A stretch of 24,932 nucleotides of DNA from the NCBI GenBank assembly GCA_031257995.1, contig JAIRNN010000253.1, positions 1 to 24,932 of the forward strand, in the 5' to 3' direction. Within the stretch, counting starts at the first letter, position 1. Every line of letters begins with the position of its first letter. Source of the DNA: Spirochaetaceae bacterium. Lineage in GTDB: Bacteria; Spirochaetota; Spirochaetia; Treponematales; Breznakiellaceae. The position numbers and the translations under genes are program-made. Below are positions 15,732 to 23,604 of the stretch, in pieces. The notes beneath the pieces are model-generated. The model saw only the letters and a program-made list of their open reading frames with translations. It searched no databases and was not told the DNA's origin.

Positions 15732-17165
15732 ATGATAAAAATCGCGTTTGTTTTGACATTTTTCATGTTTGTTTCCTGCGCGTTTGTCAATCTTGAGCCC
15801 ATTTGGGTGGAGATCGCGGCGGATGGCCCCGGCGGGACACTGGTTTCCGCCTATTCTCCGGTAAATATACGGTTTGACTGCGAGATGGAAAAGGCCGAAG
15901 TGGAGAGCGTTGTCTCGGTGAAGTCGATACAGGGCAACACGGATGTTGACCGGAGATGGGAAGCTGCCGCGCTCGTTTTGACACCGGTAGAGGGGTGGTC
16001 GCCCGGCGTTGTCTACACCGTTTCGCTTGCCGGGACGATTCGCGCCGTTGACGGCCGGGAAGAGCGGGTCGCGGAACACGCTTTTTTTCACTACGGGCAG
16101 GTTGCGGATATCCCGTTTGTCGTTTCGTTCTATCCGCCTGACGGGGCCAAGACGGGGGTGAACGAGAAAAGCGGCGCGTTTGTAACGCTGTATTTTTCCC
16201 AGCCGATGGATACGTATTCGGTGGAGGACGCGTTTACGATAAACGGTTTTAGCGACAAGGAGTATAACTGGAATGAAGAAAAAACAACCGTTACCGTTAC
16301 GAACAAAAAGAATATTGCGCCTCTTGAAAAATATGTGTGGACGCTTGACACGGCGGCGCGGAGCGCGGCGGGGTTTTCGCTCGCCAAAAAGGTTTCCGCT
16401 CAGTGGACAAGCGACGCGCAAACGCTGAAGCCCGTCGTGTCGGGGGTGTATCCGGTGGCGAAAAGGGAAAGCGCATATGGCTTTGAATGGATCGAGACCG
16501 GAAGCCCGATAGAAGCCGGTTTCGGTTACGGAGAGGCGGTAAAAGTTACCTTTTCCAAGCGGATGGATAGCGCAAGCCTTAAAAACATTATCCGCTTTGA
16601 ACCGTCTCTTTCGGGAAGAACCGAAACGCTCAGCCCGTGGAACATCGTTTTTATCCCGGAACGGGATCCTGTTATCGGCGCCTATTACACGATGACCATA
16701 TCGGGCGAGGCAAAGGACGAAGACGGCCTCACGATGGGAGAGGATTATATCGCGCGTTTCAAGCCGGATATTCTGTATTTAGATCCCGTTATTACCGTTT
16801 TGGGAGAGCCTGTTTCCAACGGCGGCACGGTTGACCTGTCGTTCGGCGGTGCGGAAGCGGAGGCCGGTATATCCATTATCTTTGGCCAGCCGTTCTTGAC
16901 CGAAAACCAGATTGACTGTATCAACCAGATCAAATTGTCTAAGGTTTTCCCCGTCTGCGCCCCTGTGCCGGTATTGACATCCGCCGACTGGACGGGCGGT
17001 AAGATACTCTATCAGGTCTGGTCAAAATTCTCCGATTCGAACGTCCACAATCACCCGCACTATTACAAATATGTTATTCCCGGCGGGCAAAACGGCGTGA
17101 CCAACGGAAAGGGCGCGTATCTCCAGAAAGATGTTGTGTTCTATATCAAGGTTACGCTGGAATAA
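15732..17165 (+). CDS. Ig-like (SbsA/Big_5-type) lipoprotein, copy 2
   Basis: The predicted 477-residue lipoprotein has a short signal MIKIAFVLTFFMFVSC. Three Ig-like modules are readable: VSAYSPVNIRFDCEMEKAEV with LVLTPVEGWSPGVVYTVSLA; VSFYPPDGAKTGVNEKSGAF with LYFSQPMD; and VKVTFSKRMDSASLKNIIRF with YYTMTISGEAKDEDGLTMGE. The C-terminus holds YVIPGGQNGVTNGKGAYLQK, clearly related to the end of copy 1. The ATG at 15732 has AAGGAG 6 nt upstream and starts a clean signal peptide; an upstream in-frame ATG at 15669 lies in the previous gene. The gap to copy 1 is 10 bp. Function is unknown. Such domains typically mediate adhesion or cell-surface structure. Confidence 0.82.
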   Translation: MIKIAFVLTFFMFVSCAFVNLEPIWVEIAADGPGGTLVSAYSPVNIRFDCEMEKAEVESVVSVKSIQGNTDVDRRWEAAALVLTPVEGWSPGVVYTVSLAGTIRAVDGREERVAEHAFFHYGQVADIPFVVSFYPPDGAKTGVNEKSGAFVTLYFSQPMDTYSVEDAFTINGFSDKEYNWNEEKTTVTVTNKKNIAPLEKYVWTLDTAARSAAGFSLAKKVSAQWTSDAQTLKPVVSGVYPVAKRESAYGFEWIETGSPIEAGFGYGEAVKVTFSKRMDSASLKNIIRFEPSLSGRTETLSPWNIVFIPERDPVIGAYYTMTISGEAKDEDGLTMGEDYIARFKPDILYLDPVITVLGEPVSNGGTVDLSFGGAEAEAGISIIFGQPFLTENQIDCINQIKLSKVFPVCAPVPVLTSADWTGGKILYQVWSKFSDSNVHNHPHYYKYVIPGGQNGVTNGKGAYLQKDVVFYIKVTLE

Positions 17166-17181
17166 CGGAAAGGAGCGGAAT

Positions 17182-18639
17182 ATGAAACAAAGTATGGTCT
17201 TGATGTTATTGTTGTTGTCATGCGATATTCTCAGAAGCTCGCCGTTTGAGATTGCCGGGTGGAGTCCGGGGGAAGGCTACCATGACCCGAACAGCGGCGC
17301 CGCCGTTTCGGTTTGGTTTTCGCGCGAGCCTGATAAGAGCAGTGTCGAGCGTTCTTTTGAATACAGTGAAGACGGCGTGAAACTAGGCGGGCGTTTTTCG
17401 TGGGCGAATGAAAAAATGACGTTCACGCCGTCTTCTCCGCCGCGTTACGGCTGTGATTATGCGGTCGCGGTCAACACGGACGCAGAGGACACGGAGGGGA
17501 TTTCCCTGGAGAGGCGGTTTGAAGGCCGCTGGACAACCCGCCCTCTCGAAGGCCGTCCCGCGATAACCGCCACGATTCCCGGCGATAACGGCGTTATCGA
17601 GCCGGGCAGGACAAAGGTTGCCGTTGGGTTTTCGACATTCGTACCGGTAAACGCCTTCAACAACCACGTTTCATTCAATCCGCAAATGAAAGGAAGCTGG
17701 ACTGTCGAGTATACGCCTTCAGGCAGGGCGGTGTTTACGCCCGACACGGCATGGCAGCGCGGCACTGTGTATAAGATGACGGTTGCCGCAACGTTTGAAA
17801 ACGCCGCAGGGAAAACGTTGGGAGCAGATTTTGTGAGCCGGTTTACCGTCGGTATCGAGACTGTTGCGCCCGCATTGACGGGTGTTACCGCGCTGGACGA
17901 AAACGGCGTTCCGGTTGAACATGGCGGCGGGGATTGGACGCTGTCGGAGATTCCGGCGGAAAACGCGGGGTGGGAAACCGGATACCAACTCTTGTTCCGC
18001 TTTTCCGAAAAGGTTGACGTGTTGTCGTTCAAGAAGGCGGTGTCTGTTGTGCCGTCCCTTTCGTTTGTCGTTGATACTGCCGGCACAAGCCAGGGCTTTT
18101 CGGATGAGGCGTTTCTTTCGTTTACCGAAAGGCCCGCGTTTGAACAGCGGTATCTCGTGAATGTGGAAAGCGGCGTGAAAGACGAGGCGGGTAACGAAAG
18201 TACCGCGCCGGCATCCTTTCGCCTCTATGTCAATGGAAAGAAGTCAAAGCCGCCCGCATTAACAAGAATAGAAGTACAGAGCGGCGGATCGTCTTGCGGT
18301 TTCGGGCTGGGCGACAACTTTAACAACCTGCAAATCACGAGCGATGACGAGGCCGTGATTACGCTGTGGTTTGATACGGCGGAAGGCGCGGAGGTAAATC
18401 TCTATTCGTTAATGGAATGTTTTGGGTTTTCATCGACGAATAACGCCGCCTCGTTTCAGGCGGCCTCTATTGCCTATGGAGATGCCGCCGAAGGGGAAAG
18501 CTGTCCCGCCGTCATAACCGGGGCATTGACCAACAAGGCCATTGAACACGGCGTGATAACGATTTCTGTCGGGGCGGGCCTCGTTGACACCTATGGAAAC
18601 AAACAGGAGAAGGCGCAGAGGGTTGTTTTGTTGAAGTGA
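17182..18639 (+). CDS. Ig-like (SbsA/Big_5-type) lipoprotein, copy 3
   Basis: The predicted 485-residue lipoprotein has a very short signal MKQSMVLMLLLLSC (cysteine 14). Ig-like modules include GAAVSVWFSREPDKSSVERS with MTFTPSSPPRYGCDYAVAV; PGRTKVAVGFSTFVPV with AVFTPDTAWQRGTVYKMTVA; and YQLLFRFSEKVDVLSFKKAV with RYLVNVESGVKDEAGN. The C-terminal domain (about residues 355-485) resembles the ends of copies 1 and 2 in layout but has lost the VIPGG motif. AAAGGAGCGGAAT precedes ATG 17182. The upstream in-frame ATG at 17131 lies within the previous gene. It is the last gene before the 332-bp palindrome-rich gap ahead of the pump. Confidence 0.8.
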   Translation: MKQSMVLMLLLLSCDILRSSPFEIAGWSPGEGYHDPNSGAAVSVWFSREPDKSSVERSFEYSEDGVKLGGRFSWANEKMTFTPSSPPRYGCDYAVAVNTDAEDTEGISLERRFEGRWTTRPLEGRPAITATIPGDNGVIEPGRTKVAVGFSTFVPVNAFNNHVSFNPQMKGSWTVEYTPSGRAVFTPDTAWQRGTVYKMTVAATFENAAGKTLGADFVSRFTVGIETVAPALTGVTALDENGVPVEHGGGDWTLSEIPAENAGWETGYQLLFRFSEKVDVLSFKKAVSVVPSLSFVVDTAGTSQGFSDEAFLSFTERPAFEQRYLVNVESGVKDEAGNESTAPASFRLYVNGKKSKPPALTRIEVQSGGSSCGFGLGDNFNNLQITSDDEAVITLWFDTAEGAEVNLYSLMECFGFSSTNNAASFQAASIAYGDAAEGESCPAVITGALTNKAIEHGVITISVGAGLVDTYGNKQEKAQRVVLLK

Positions 18640-18673
18640 GTCCGTTTCAAAAAGCGGCCTGGAGCGAGGGGGC

Positions 18674-18714
18674 GGCAAATTGCCGCGGCAATTTGCCACG
18701 GCAACATCGTTGCC
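18674..18714. repeat. Cluster of GGCAA/TTGCC palindromes
   Basis: A perfect 24-bp palindrome spans 18674-18697. It is built of two smaller palindromes, GGCAAATTGCC and GGCAATTTGCC, separated by GC. It is followed by GGCAAC-ATC-GTTGCC (18700-18714). The three units look like tandem copies of one short palindromic repeat. It stands 35 bp after the stop of the third Ig-like lipoprotein gene. It lacks a T-run, so ordinary termination is unlikely. Confidence 0.8.
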
Positions 18715-18777
18715 ACGACTTCCCGCTGTCAACAAGTTAAGCCCTGTAAAACTATGCCCTTGATAAAAGCGGGGCGG

Positions 18778-18808
18778 GGTGTCATGACACCTTCGGGGCA
18801 GCGCCCCG
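18778..18808. repeat. Two adjacent small palindromes
   Basis: GGTGTCATGACACC (18778-18791) is a perfect 14-bp palindrome, possibly a protein-binding site. CGGGGC-AGC-GCCCCG (18794-18808) is a 6-bp hairpin right after it. Confidence 0.5.
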
Positions 18809-18828
18809 TAGAGGGGGATAGCGGAGAA

Positions 18829-18937
18829 CGGCTCAACCCCTGCAAACCGCCGCAGATTGCGTCCGCGCCGCAGACACAGCCTGCCTATGGGTTTGCGGGG
18901 TTTGAGCCGGTCGGAGCGAAGGGGGAGACTTCCCCCT
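18829..18937 (+). promoter_or_regulatory. Long hairpin and G/C hairpin in the leader of the RND pump gene
   Basis: CGGCTCAACCCCTGCAAACC (18829-18848) pairs with 18890-18909, two mismatches in 20, with a 41-nt loop. Directly after, AGGGGGA (18920-18926) pairs with TCCCCCT (18931-18937) around GACT. Both structures lie between the lipoprotein genes and the pump's AAGGAG (about 18960). They could influence read-through or translation of the pump; the second resembles a weak terminator followed by CCTTTATAAA. An open frame from 18754 to 18954 covers this area but shows no recognisable protein. Confidence 0.4.
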
Positions 18938-18971
18938 CCTTTATAAACGAATAAGGTTTCAAGGAGAGGCT

Positions 18972-21900
18972 ATGAAAAATTTGATAGAGGGATGCGTGAG
19001 GCGGCCGGTTACGGTTGTGTGCGCTCTGGCGGTTCTGTTTTTGGGGCTGGCGGCGGCAGTTTTGCGGATGCCGCTGGATCGGCTGCCGGAGATTGAGTTT
19101 CCCCGGGTGCTGGTCGAGACGAATTATTACGGGATGAGTGCGGCGGATATGCGCCATATCGTGACGGTTCCGCTGGAGGACGCGCTGGCGGCGGTGAAGG
19201 GGCTGGAGAGTGTCAAGAGTGTTTCGCGGGACGGGGCTTCGATTATCGTACTGGATTTCCGCTGGGGGACGAAGGTGTCGAGCGCGGCGGCGCTGGTACG
19301 TGAGGCGGTGGATTCGGTGTATGCGGCTCTGCCTCAAGGGGTTGCGAAGCCGGTTGTTACGCAGGGGGATCCTGGTCAGGAAGCGCACGCGATTATCGCG
19401 GTTGAGGCGAAGTCCGGGGACCGGGCGCTTGAACGGAATCTTGCCGAGTATGAGATGCGGAGCCGGATGAGGCGGGCCGAGGGCGCGGGGGAAGTGGCGC
19501 TGGCAGGCGGTGAAAGGGAGGAGGCGGTGGTCGGCGTGGACGTGCCGCGCGCGGCGATGCGGGGGCTTCGTTCAGGGGATATCGCGCGGATGCTGGCGAT
19601 GGAGAGCGCCGACATTCCGGCGGGGAACGCCCGCGAAGGCAACTTGGAGTTGGTCGTGGTAAGCGAAGGGCGGCCCGATTCGGTGGAGGAACTTTCTCAT
19701 CTGGTGTTGAACGGCGGGGAGTCGCCGCTTTTTCTGGACGATGTTGCCGAGGTCGGCGCGGAACCGGCGAAACAGCAGAGCGTGTTCCTGTACCGGGGGA
19801 AGGAGATGACCGCGCTGGAAGTGTACCGGAGGCCCGGCGCGGATCCGGTGCGGCTTTCGCGCGCGATACGGAGGATTGTCGCCGAATCGCGGGCTGATTT
19901 TGCGCGGGATGCGGACATCCACCTTGTCTATGACGCGGCTCCTTCGATTGTCCGGGGCTTACTGGAACTGGGGTTTTCCGCCGCGCTGGGGGCCTTTGCC
20001 GTGATCGTCATCGTGGCGCTGTTTATCAAGAATCTTCGTTACAGCATCCTCGTGTCTCTTTCGATTCCGGTCTCGGCGGCGGCGGCGTTTTCCCTGCTCG
20101 CGCTGTTTGGGCGTTCCCTCAACAGCATGAGTCTTTCCGGCATCGCGCTGGGTATCGGGCTCGTGTCCGACACCTCGGTCATCGTGCTGGACGTGCTTTG
20201 CCGCCGTTTTGGGAAGTCGCCGGAAAGGCCAAGCCCGGAGGAGACGGCGGGAACCGTTGCCACGATCTCCCTTTCGAGTTTTGGCGGCGCGATGACAACT
20301 ATCGTGGTCTTCGTTCCCGTGATCTTCTTGCCCGGGGCGCTTGGCGCGCTCTTTGGCGACATGGCGGTTACCATCGCCGTATCGGTGTTTTCAGGCTGGA
20401 TCTACGCCCAGTTCGCGCTGCCTTCCCTGTTCCGGCTGTTTTTCAAGCCGGCTACAGAAGCCGGACGGGAACCGCTTGTCTTTTCAAACGCGGCGGCGGC
20501 AAGGGTGATGAGGGTGATCAAGGCGGCGGATATGACGGCGGGGTTGGATCGCCTCTATGCCCGGTTGTTACGGCGGGCGGTGAGGCACACCCGGAAGGTA
20601 CTCGTTGCGGCGGCGGTGTTGAGCGCCGCAGGGTTTGCCGTGCTTGTTTCAAGACCGGCGGCGTTTGTGGCGAAAGACGCGGCGCGGGAAATTATGGTGA
20701 GTCTTGTGTTTCCGTCCGGCATTCTCCTGGAACAGGCGGCTGAGGAAGCGGCCGTCACGGCGGGGCTTCTGGAGGGGTTGCCGGGGGTTGACCGGGTTTT
20801 TGCCTACGCCGGGGCCGAGGAAGCGGACGTAAAACGGCGTTCCTCCCCCGACTACAGGAAGGAGGAATTTGTTTTCCGCGCGCTGCTCTCGAAAGATGCG
20901 GATCCCCAAGCCTCGTTGCGGGCCGTTCAGAAGGCCGTGGAGGAGACCCCCGCGTTTATCGAGACACGCGCCTATTTCCCGCCCGACCCCAAGGAAAAAG
21001 TGCTGGGGCTTTTCGATGGGGAACGTTTTGCGGCGACCGCCAAGAACGCGGACGAGGCGCGGGAAAAAGCGCGGGACGCGATCGAAAAGTTGCGCGGCAG
21101 CCACGACGCGCCGTTTGAGTCCGCCGTGCTGCGGCCTTCCGGCGAACTCCGCGAGCTGAGGATTCTTCCCAAACGGGAGGTTCTCTCTCAGTTAGGTATC
21201 AACAATGCGGACATCGCCGAAGCCGCGATGAGTGTTACGGAGGGGACGCTTGCCGCTCGTCTTGAGATTGAGGGCCGCCCGCTTGACGTGCGGGTAAGGG
21301 GGTCCCGCCCGGAGGCGGCGCTGCCGCCTCTGCAAACGATTGCCGCTATTCCTGTGCGGCCCGCACAGGGAAGCGGGCCGGTATTTATCGGTACTGTGGG
21401 CGTTATAAAAGAGGAATTTTCATCGGTGTCGCTTGCCCGCCTCGACCGGAACGATGCGGTGTATATCGACGTGACGGCCAAGACGGGGCGGGAACGGGCG
21501 TTGCGAAAGGCGTTTGAAGAACAGAAGTCTGACGGGGTTATCCGCGCCGGCGAGACGGTTTTCGCCAAGTACCGGATATCATTTGCCGTAACGATCGCGC
21601 TGGTGGTGGCGCTGCTCTACCTGACGATGGGAGCGCAGTTTGAGTCATGGACGATGCCGCTTGTGCTGATGCTCTCCATCCCCTTTTCGCTTGCGGGGGT
21701 GGGCCCGGCACTGCTGTTTTCCGGCGCTGAACTCGATTCCGGCGCGGTCATCGGCATTGTAACCCTCTTCGGCATCGTGGTGAACAACGGCATCGTGTTG
21801 TACGAGACGAGTATTGAACACATCGCCGACAGGATGACGGTTCCCCGCGCGGTCTACTGCGGGGCGCGGAAACGCTTCCAGCCCGTGCTGGCAACGACGT

Positions 21901-22061
21901 TCACAACGGCGATTGTGCTGTTGCCCCTTATATTCTCGCCCTCTGCGGCGAGCCAAAAGGCGATGACGGCGGCGATGCTGGGCGGGATCATCGCGTCCAC
22001 CATATTAACGCTTTTCGCGCTGCCCGCCGTGTTTATGCGGGTGCTTCATCACGAGGGTTAA
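18972..22061 (+). CDS. RND-family efflux pump (AcrB/MMPL-type inner-membrane transporter)
   Basis: The predicted pump has 1029 residues, the usual length for HAE1-type RND transporters. The N-terminus (CVRRPVTVVCALAVLFLGLA), PLDRLPEIEFPRVLVETNYY, the pore-domain repeats, a cluster of membrane segments at about 330-500 and a second at about 870-1025 are all in place. Two charged-relay positions deviate. In TM4 the usual GLLVDD reads GLVSDTSV, keeping Asp400 but with Thr401 in place of the second Asp. In TM10 the usual Lys becomes Asn in GIVVNNGIVLYE (Asn938/Asn939). It would pump from inner membrane and periplasm through the adaptor and TolC encoded upstream. AAGGAGAGGCT fixes the start at 18972. 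The nature of the exported substrate is not indicated. Confidence 0.93.
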   Translation: MKNLIEGCVRRPVTVVCALAVLFLGLAAAVLRMPLDRLPEIEFPRVLVETNYYGMSAADMRHIVTVPLEDALAAVKGLESVKSVSRDGASIIVLDFRWGTKVSSAAALVREAVDSVYAALPQGVAKPVVTQGDPGQEAHAIIAVEAKSGDRALERNLAEYEMRSRMRRAEGAGEVALAGGEREEAVVGVDVPRAAMRGLRSGDIARMLAMESADIPAGNAREGNLELVVVSEGRPDSVEELSHLVLNGGESPLFLDDVAEVGAEPAKQQSVFLYRGKEMTALEVYRRPGADPVRLSRAIRRIVAESRADFARDADIHLVYDAAPSIVRGLLELGFSAALGAFAVIVIVALFIKNLRYSILVSLSIPVSAAAAFSLLALFGRSLNSMSLSGIALGIGLVSDTSVIVLDVLCRRFGKSPERPSPEETAGTVATISLSSFGGAMTTIVVFVPVIFLPGALGALFGDMAVTIAVSVFSGWIYAQFALPSLFRLFFKPATEAGREPLVFSNAAAARVMRVIKAADMTAGLDRLYARLLRRAVRHTRKVLVAAAVLSAAGFAVLVSRPAAFVAKDAAREIMVSLVFPSGILLEQAAEEAAVTAGLLEGLPGVDRVFAYAGAEEADVKRRSSPDYRKEEFVFRALLSKDADPQASLRAVQKAVEETPAFIETRAYFPPDPKEKVLGLFDGERFAATAKNADEAREKARDAIEKLRGSHDAPFESAVLRPSGELRELRILPKREVLSQLGINNADIAEAAMSVTEGTLAARLEIEGRPLDVRVRGSRPEAALPPLQTIAAIPVRPAQGSGPVFIGTVGVIKEEFSSVSLARLDRNDAVYIDVTAKTGRERALRKAFEEQKSDGVIRAGETVFAKYRISFAVTIALVVALLYLTMGAQFESWTMPLVLMLSIPFSLAGVGPALLFSGAELDSGAVIGIVTLFGIVVNNGIVLYETSIEHIADRMTVPRAVYCGARKRFQPVLATTFTTAIVLLPLIFSPSAASQKAMTAAMLGGIIASTILTLFALPAVFMRVLHHEG

Positions 22062-22087
22062 TCACGGGAAAACTGCGGGTGACGCGG

Positions 22088-22738
22088 ATGGACAAAACGA
22101 AGAACAAAAGGAGTGTGGACATATTTGACCGCTCGTTCAAGCAGATCATCTCAAGCCTGTCGCCCTATGATACGGTTCATCAACGGGCTGTTCGGCTGTG
22201 ATTACCCGCTGGACAGCGAGGTAAAGCGCTTGAATGCCGAGCAGATTGGGAGTGGCTTGGAAAAGCGCATTACGGACGAGGTGGTGTCTGTCGCTGGGCA
22301 CACTTACATCATTGAGGAACAGACGGCGGACGACTCAAACATGGCGATATGGGTGTTTGAATACAGTTACGCCCAAGCACTGAGAGAGAAGGAAACGAAA
22401 GACGGGGTGATCACACTGCCCTTTCCCCGTGCCGCCGTGATATATCTGGAAGTGGGCCGTATGGTGCCGGATACTTTGGAAATACGGATAACGTTTCCCG
22501 GCGGCGGGACGTACCGGCATACGATAGAGACGGTCAAGCTGCTTGAGCATAGCATAGAAGGGATAGTAGAGCGAGGGCTTTCGGCACATTTTACATATTG
22601 AAACTGCGGAAACTCGCGAAGTGGGCGAAAACGGTGGAAGAACGGAAAGAGGTGGAGGCCGGGTTCCGGGAGCTGGGGTTCGAGCTGAAGGGAGTGATAG
22701 AGGGATGTGCGGACAAAGACAAGTTCAGCGATGGGGAT
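22088..22738 (+). pseudogene. Frameshifted PD-(D/E)XK nuclease-family (Rpn/PDDEXK_2-like) gene
   Basis: Frame from ATG 22088 reads MDKTKNKRSVDIFDRSFKQI and stops being family-like after ISSLSP. A +1 frame then gives VIRFINGLFG-like MIRFINGLFGCDYPLDSEVK, RITDEVVSVAGHTYIIEEQT and MAIWVFEYSYAQALREKE. Near 22575 the sequence returns to the first frame, as AFGTFYILKLRKLAKWAKTV and VIEGCADKDKFSDGDLV, before meeting the insertion element at 22739. The D...E-x-Q spacing is that of PD-(D/E)XK nucleases of the transposase-associated family (PF12784-like). The two opposite shifts and the truncated end make it a probable pseudogene. It lies 26 bp after the pump gene, with the same orientation. Confidence 0.75.
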
Positions 22739-23571
22739 CTAGTATACGGTAACATTTAAAACTTTACTCGATGATCTCAGGATAAAGCCGTTTGAGTTTG
22801 GCGTGGGCATCGGTGGTGGTAAACTGCCAATCCACGCCCTTTTGTTTCTGTTTCGTTGCGTGTGCCACGCCGATAGTTCTGCGTTAAGCGTCTCTATACT
22901 GCCGGTACGCCGCGACCCCAGGCACTGTGCCGCCAATGCGGACAATTCCACTTCGGCTATGTCCAGCCAGCTTCCATGCTTGGGCGTATAATGGATTTCC
23001 AGTTTCCGGGTACGCCGGAATGCCTCCTCCGGTGAAAAGTCTCATACAGCGAGGAAGGGGTATGCGTATTCAGGTTGTCCATGACCAGCACCACTTTTTT
23101 TACATCCGGATACCGCATATTAAGGAGTCATTGTATTTTACGCGCCCAATCCTTTTTCGTTCTCTGCGGTAACGCTTCCGTATGCCGCCAGCCTGACAGC
23201 GGTTTGGTGAACATAAAAATACTGCGCGTCCCGTTACGATGATATTCGTTATCAACCTTTTCGGTGTGTCCTGGCTTTACCGGCAGCGGTTCGCGTACAT
23301 GATCCAGTAACTGATACGGCTTCCCGTCCATACAAACGACTGGATATTGTTCATTAGAGGGGCGGTATACACCGGCAGTCTTTCAGGCGGGGTTTAAGCG
23401 GAGTTTTTTAAAACGCGGCTGGCCGTTATGTGAGACAGGGAATCCACATACTGTAATTCCACGCAGTTGCCGGCCGGCAATCTCAAGGCCCAGGTACTGA
23501 ATCTCTTAGGCGGCTGGCCGCATGCCAAGGCAATGATACGGGCTTCCGCCTCGCCGGTTACTTTCTACTAG
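22739..23571. mobile_element. Degenerate IS630-family insertion element
   Basis: The 833-bp segment contains transposase remains on the minus strand. Candidate ends share CTAGTA and GTAAC in inverted order: CTAGTATACGGTAAC at 22739-22753 and the complement of CTAGTAGAAAGTAAC at 23557-23571. It interrupts the 3' end of the nuclease-family gene and is shorter than a typical full IS630 (about 1.1 kb). The terminal match is short, so the exact borders are tentative. Confidence 0.55.
22764..23560 (-). pseudogene. IS630-family transposase, truncated and frameshifted
   Basis: Minus-strand pieces in order are EAEARIIALACGQPPKRF, LRLPAGNCVELQYVDSLSHI, a stop, then NEQYPVVCMDGKPYQLLDHV, REPLPVKPGHTEKVDNEYHR, FMFTKPLSGWRHTEALPQRT, a stop, VVLVMDNLNTHTPSSLYE, a shift, LEIHYTPKHGSWLDIAEVEL and finally WQFTTTDAHAKLKRLYPEII. 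All three catalytic-type acidic residues of the DDE domain (VCMD, LVMD, IAEVE) survive, but in separate frames. The N-terminal DNA-binding region is missing and about 25 residues appear deleted before VVCMD. It cannot encode an active transposase on its own. Confidence 0.85.
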
Positions 23572-23604
23572 GTCCTCCACGGCAGATGGCAGCGGTGCTT
23601 CCCC

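Noticed and set aside
18754..18954. Small open frame between Ig-like lipoprotein 3 and the pump
   Set aside because: It is built from the inverted-repeat arms and G/C hairpins, and no homology or ribosome site was recognised.
23467..23480. TTGCCGGCCGGCAA palindrome as another member of the GCAAC/GTTGC family
   Set aside because: It lies in transposase sequence that aligns by eye with IS630 proteins without an insertion, so it is probably ordinary coding sequence.
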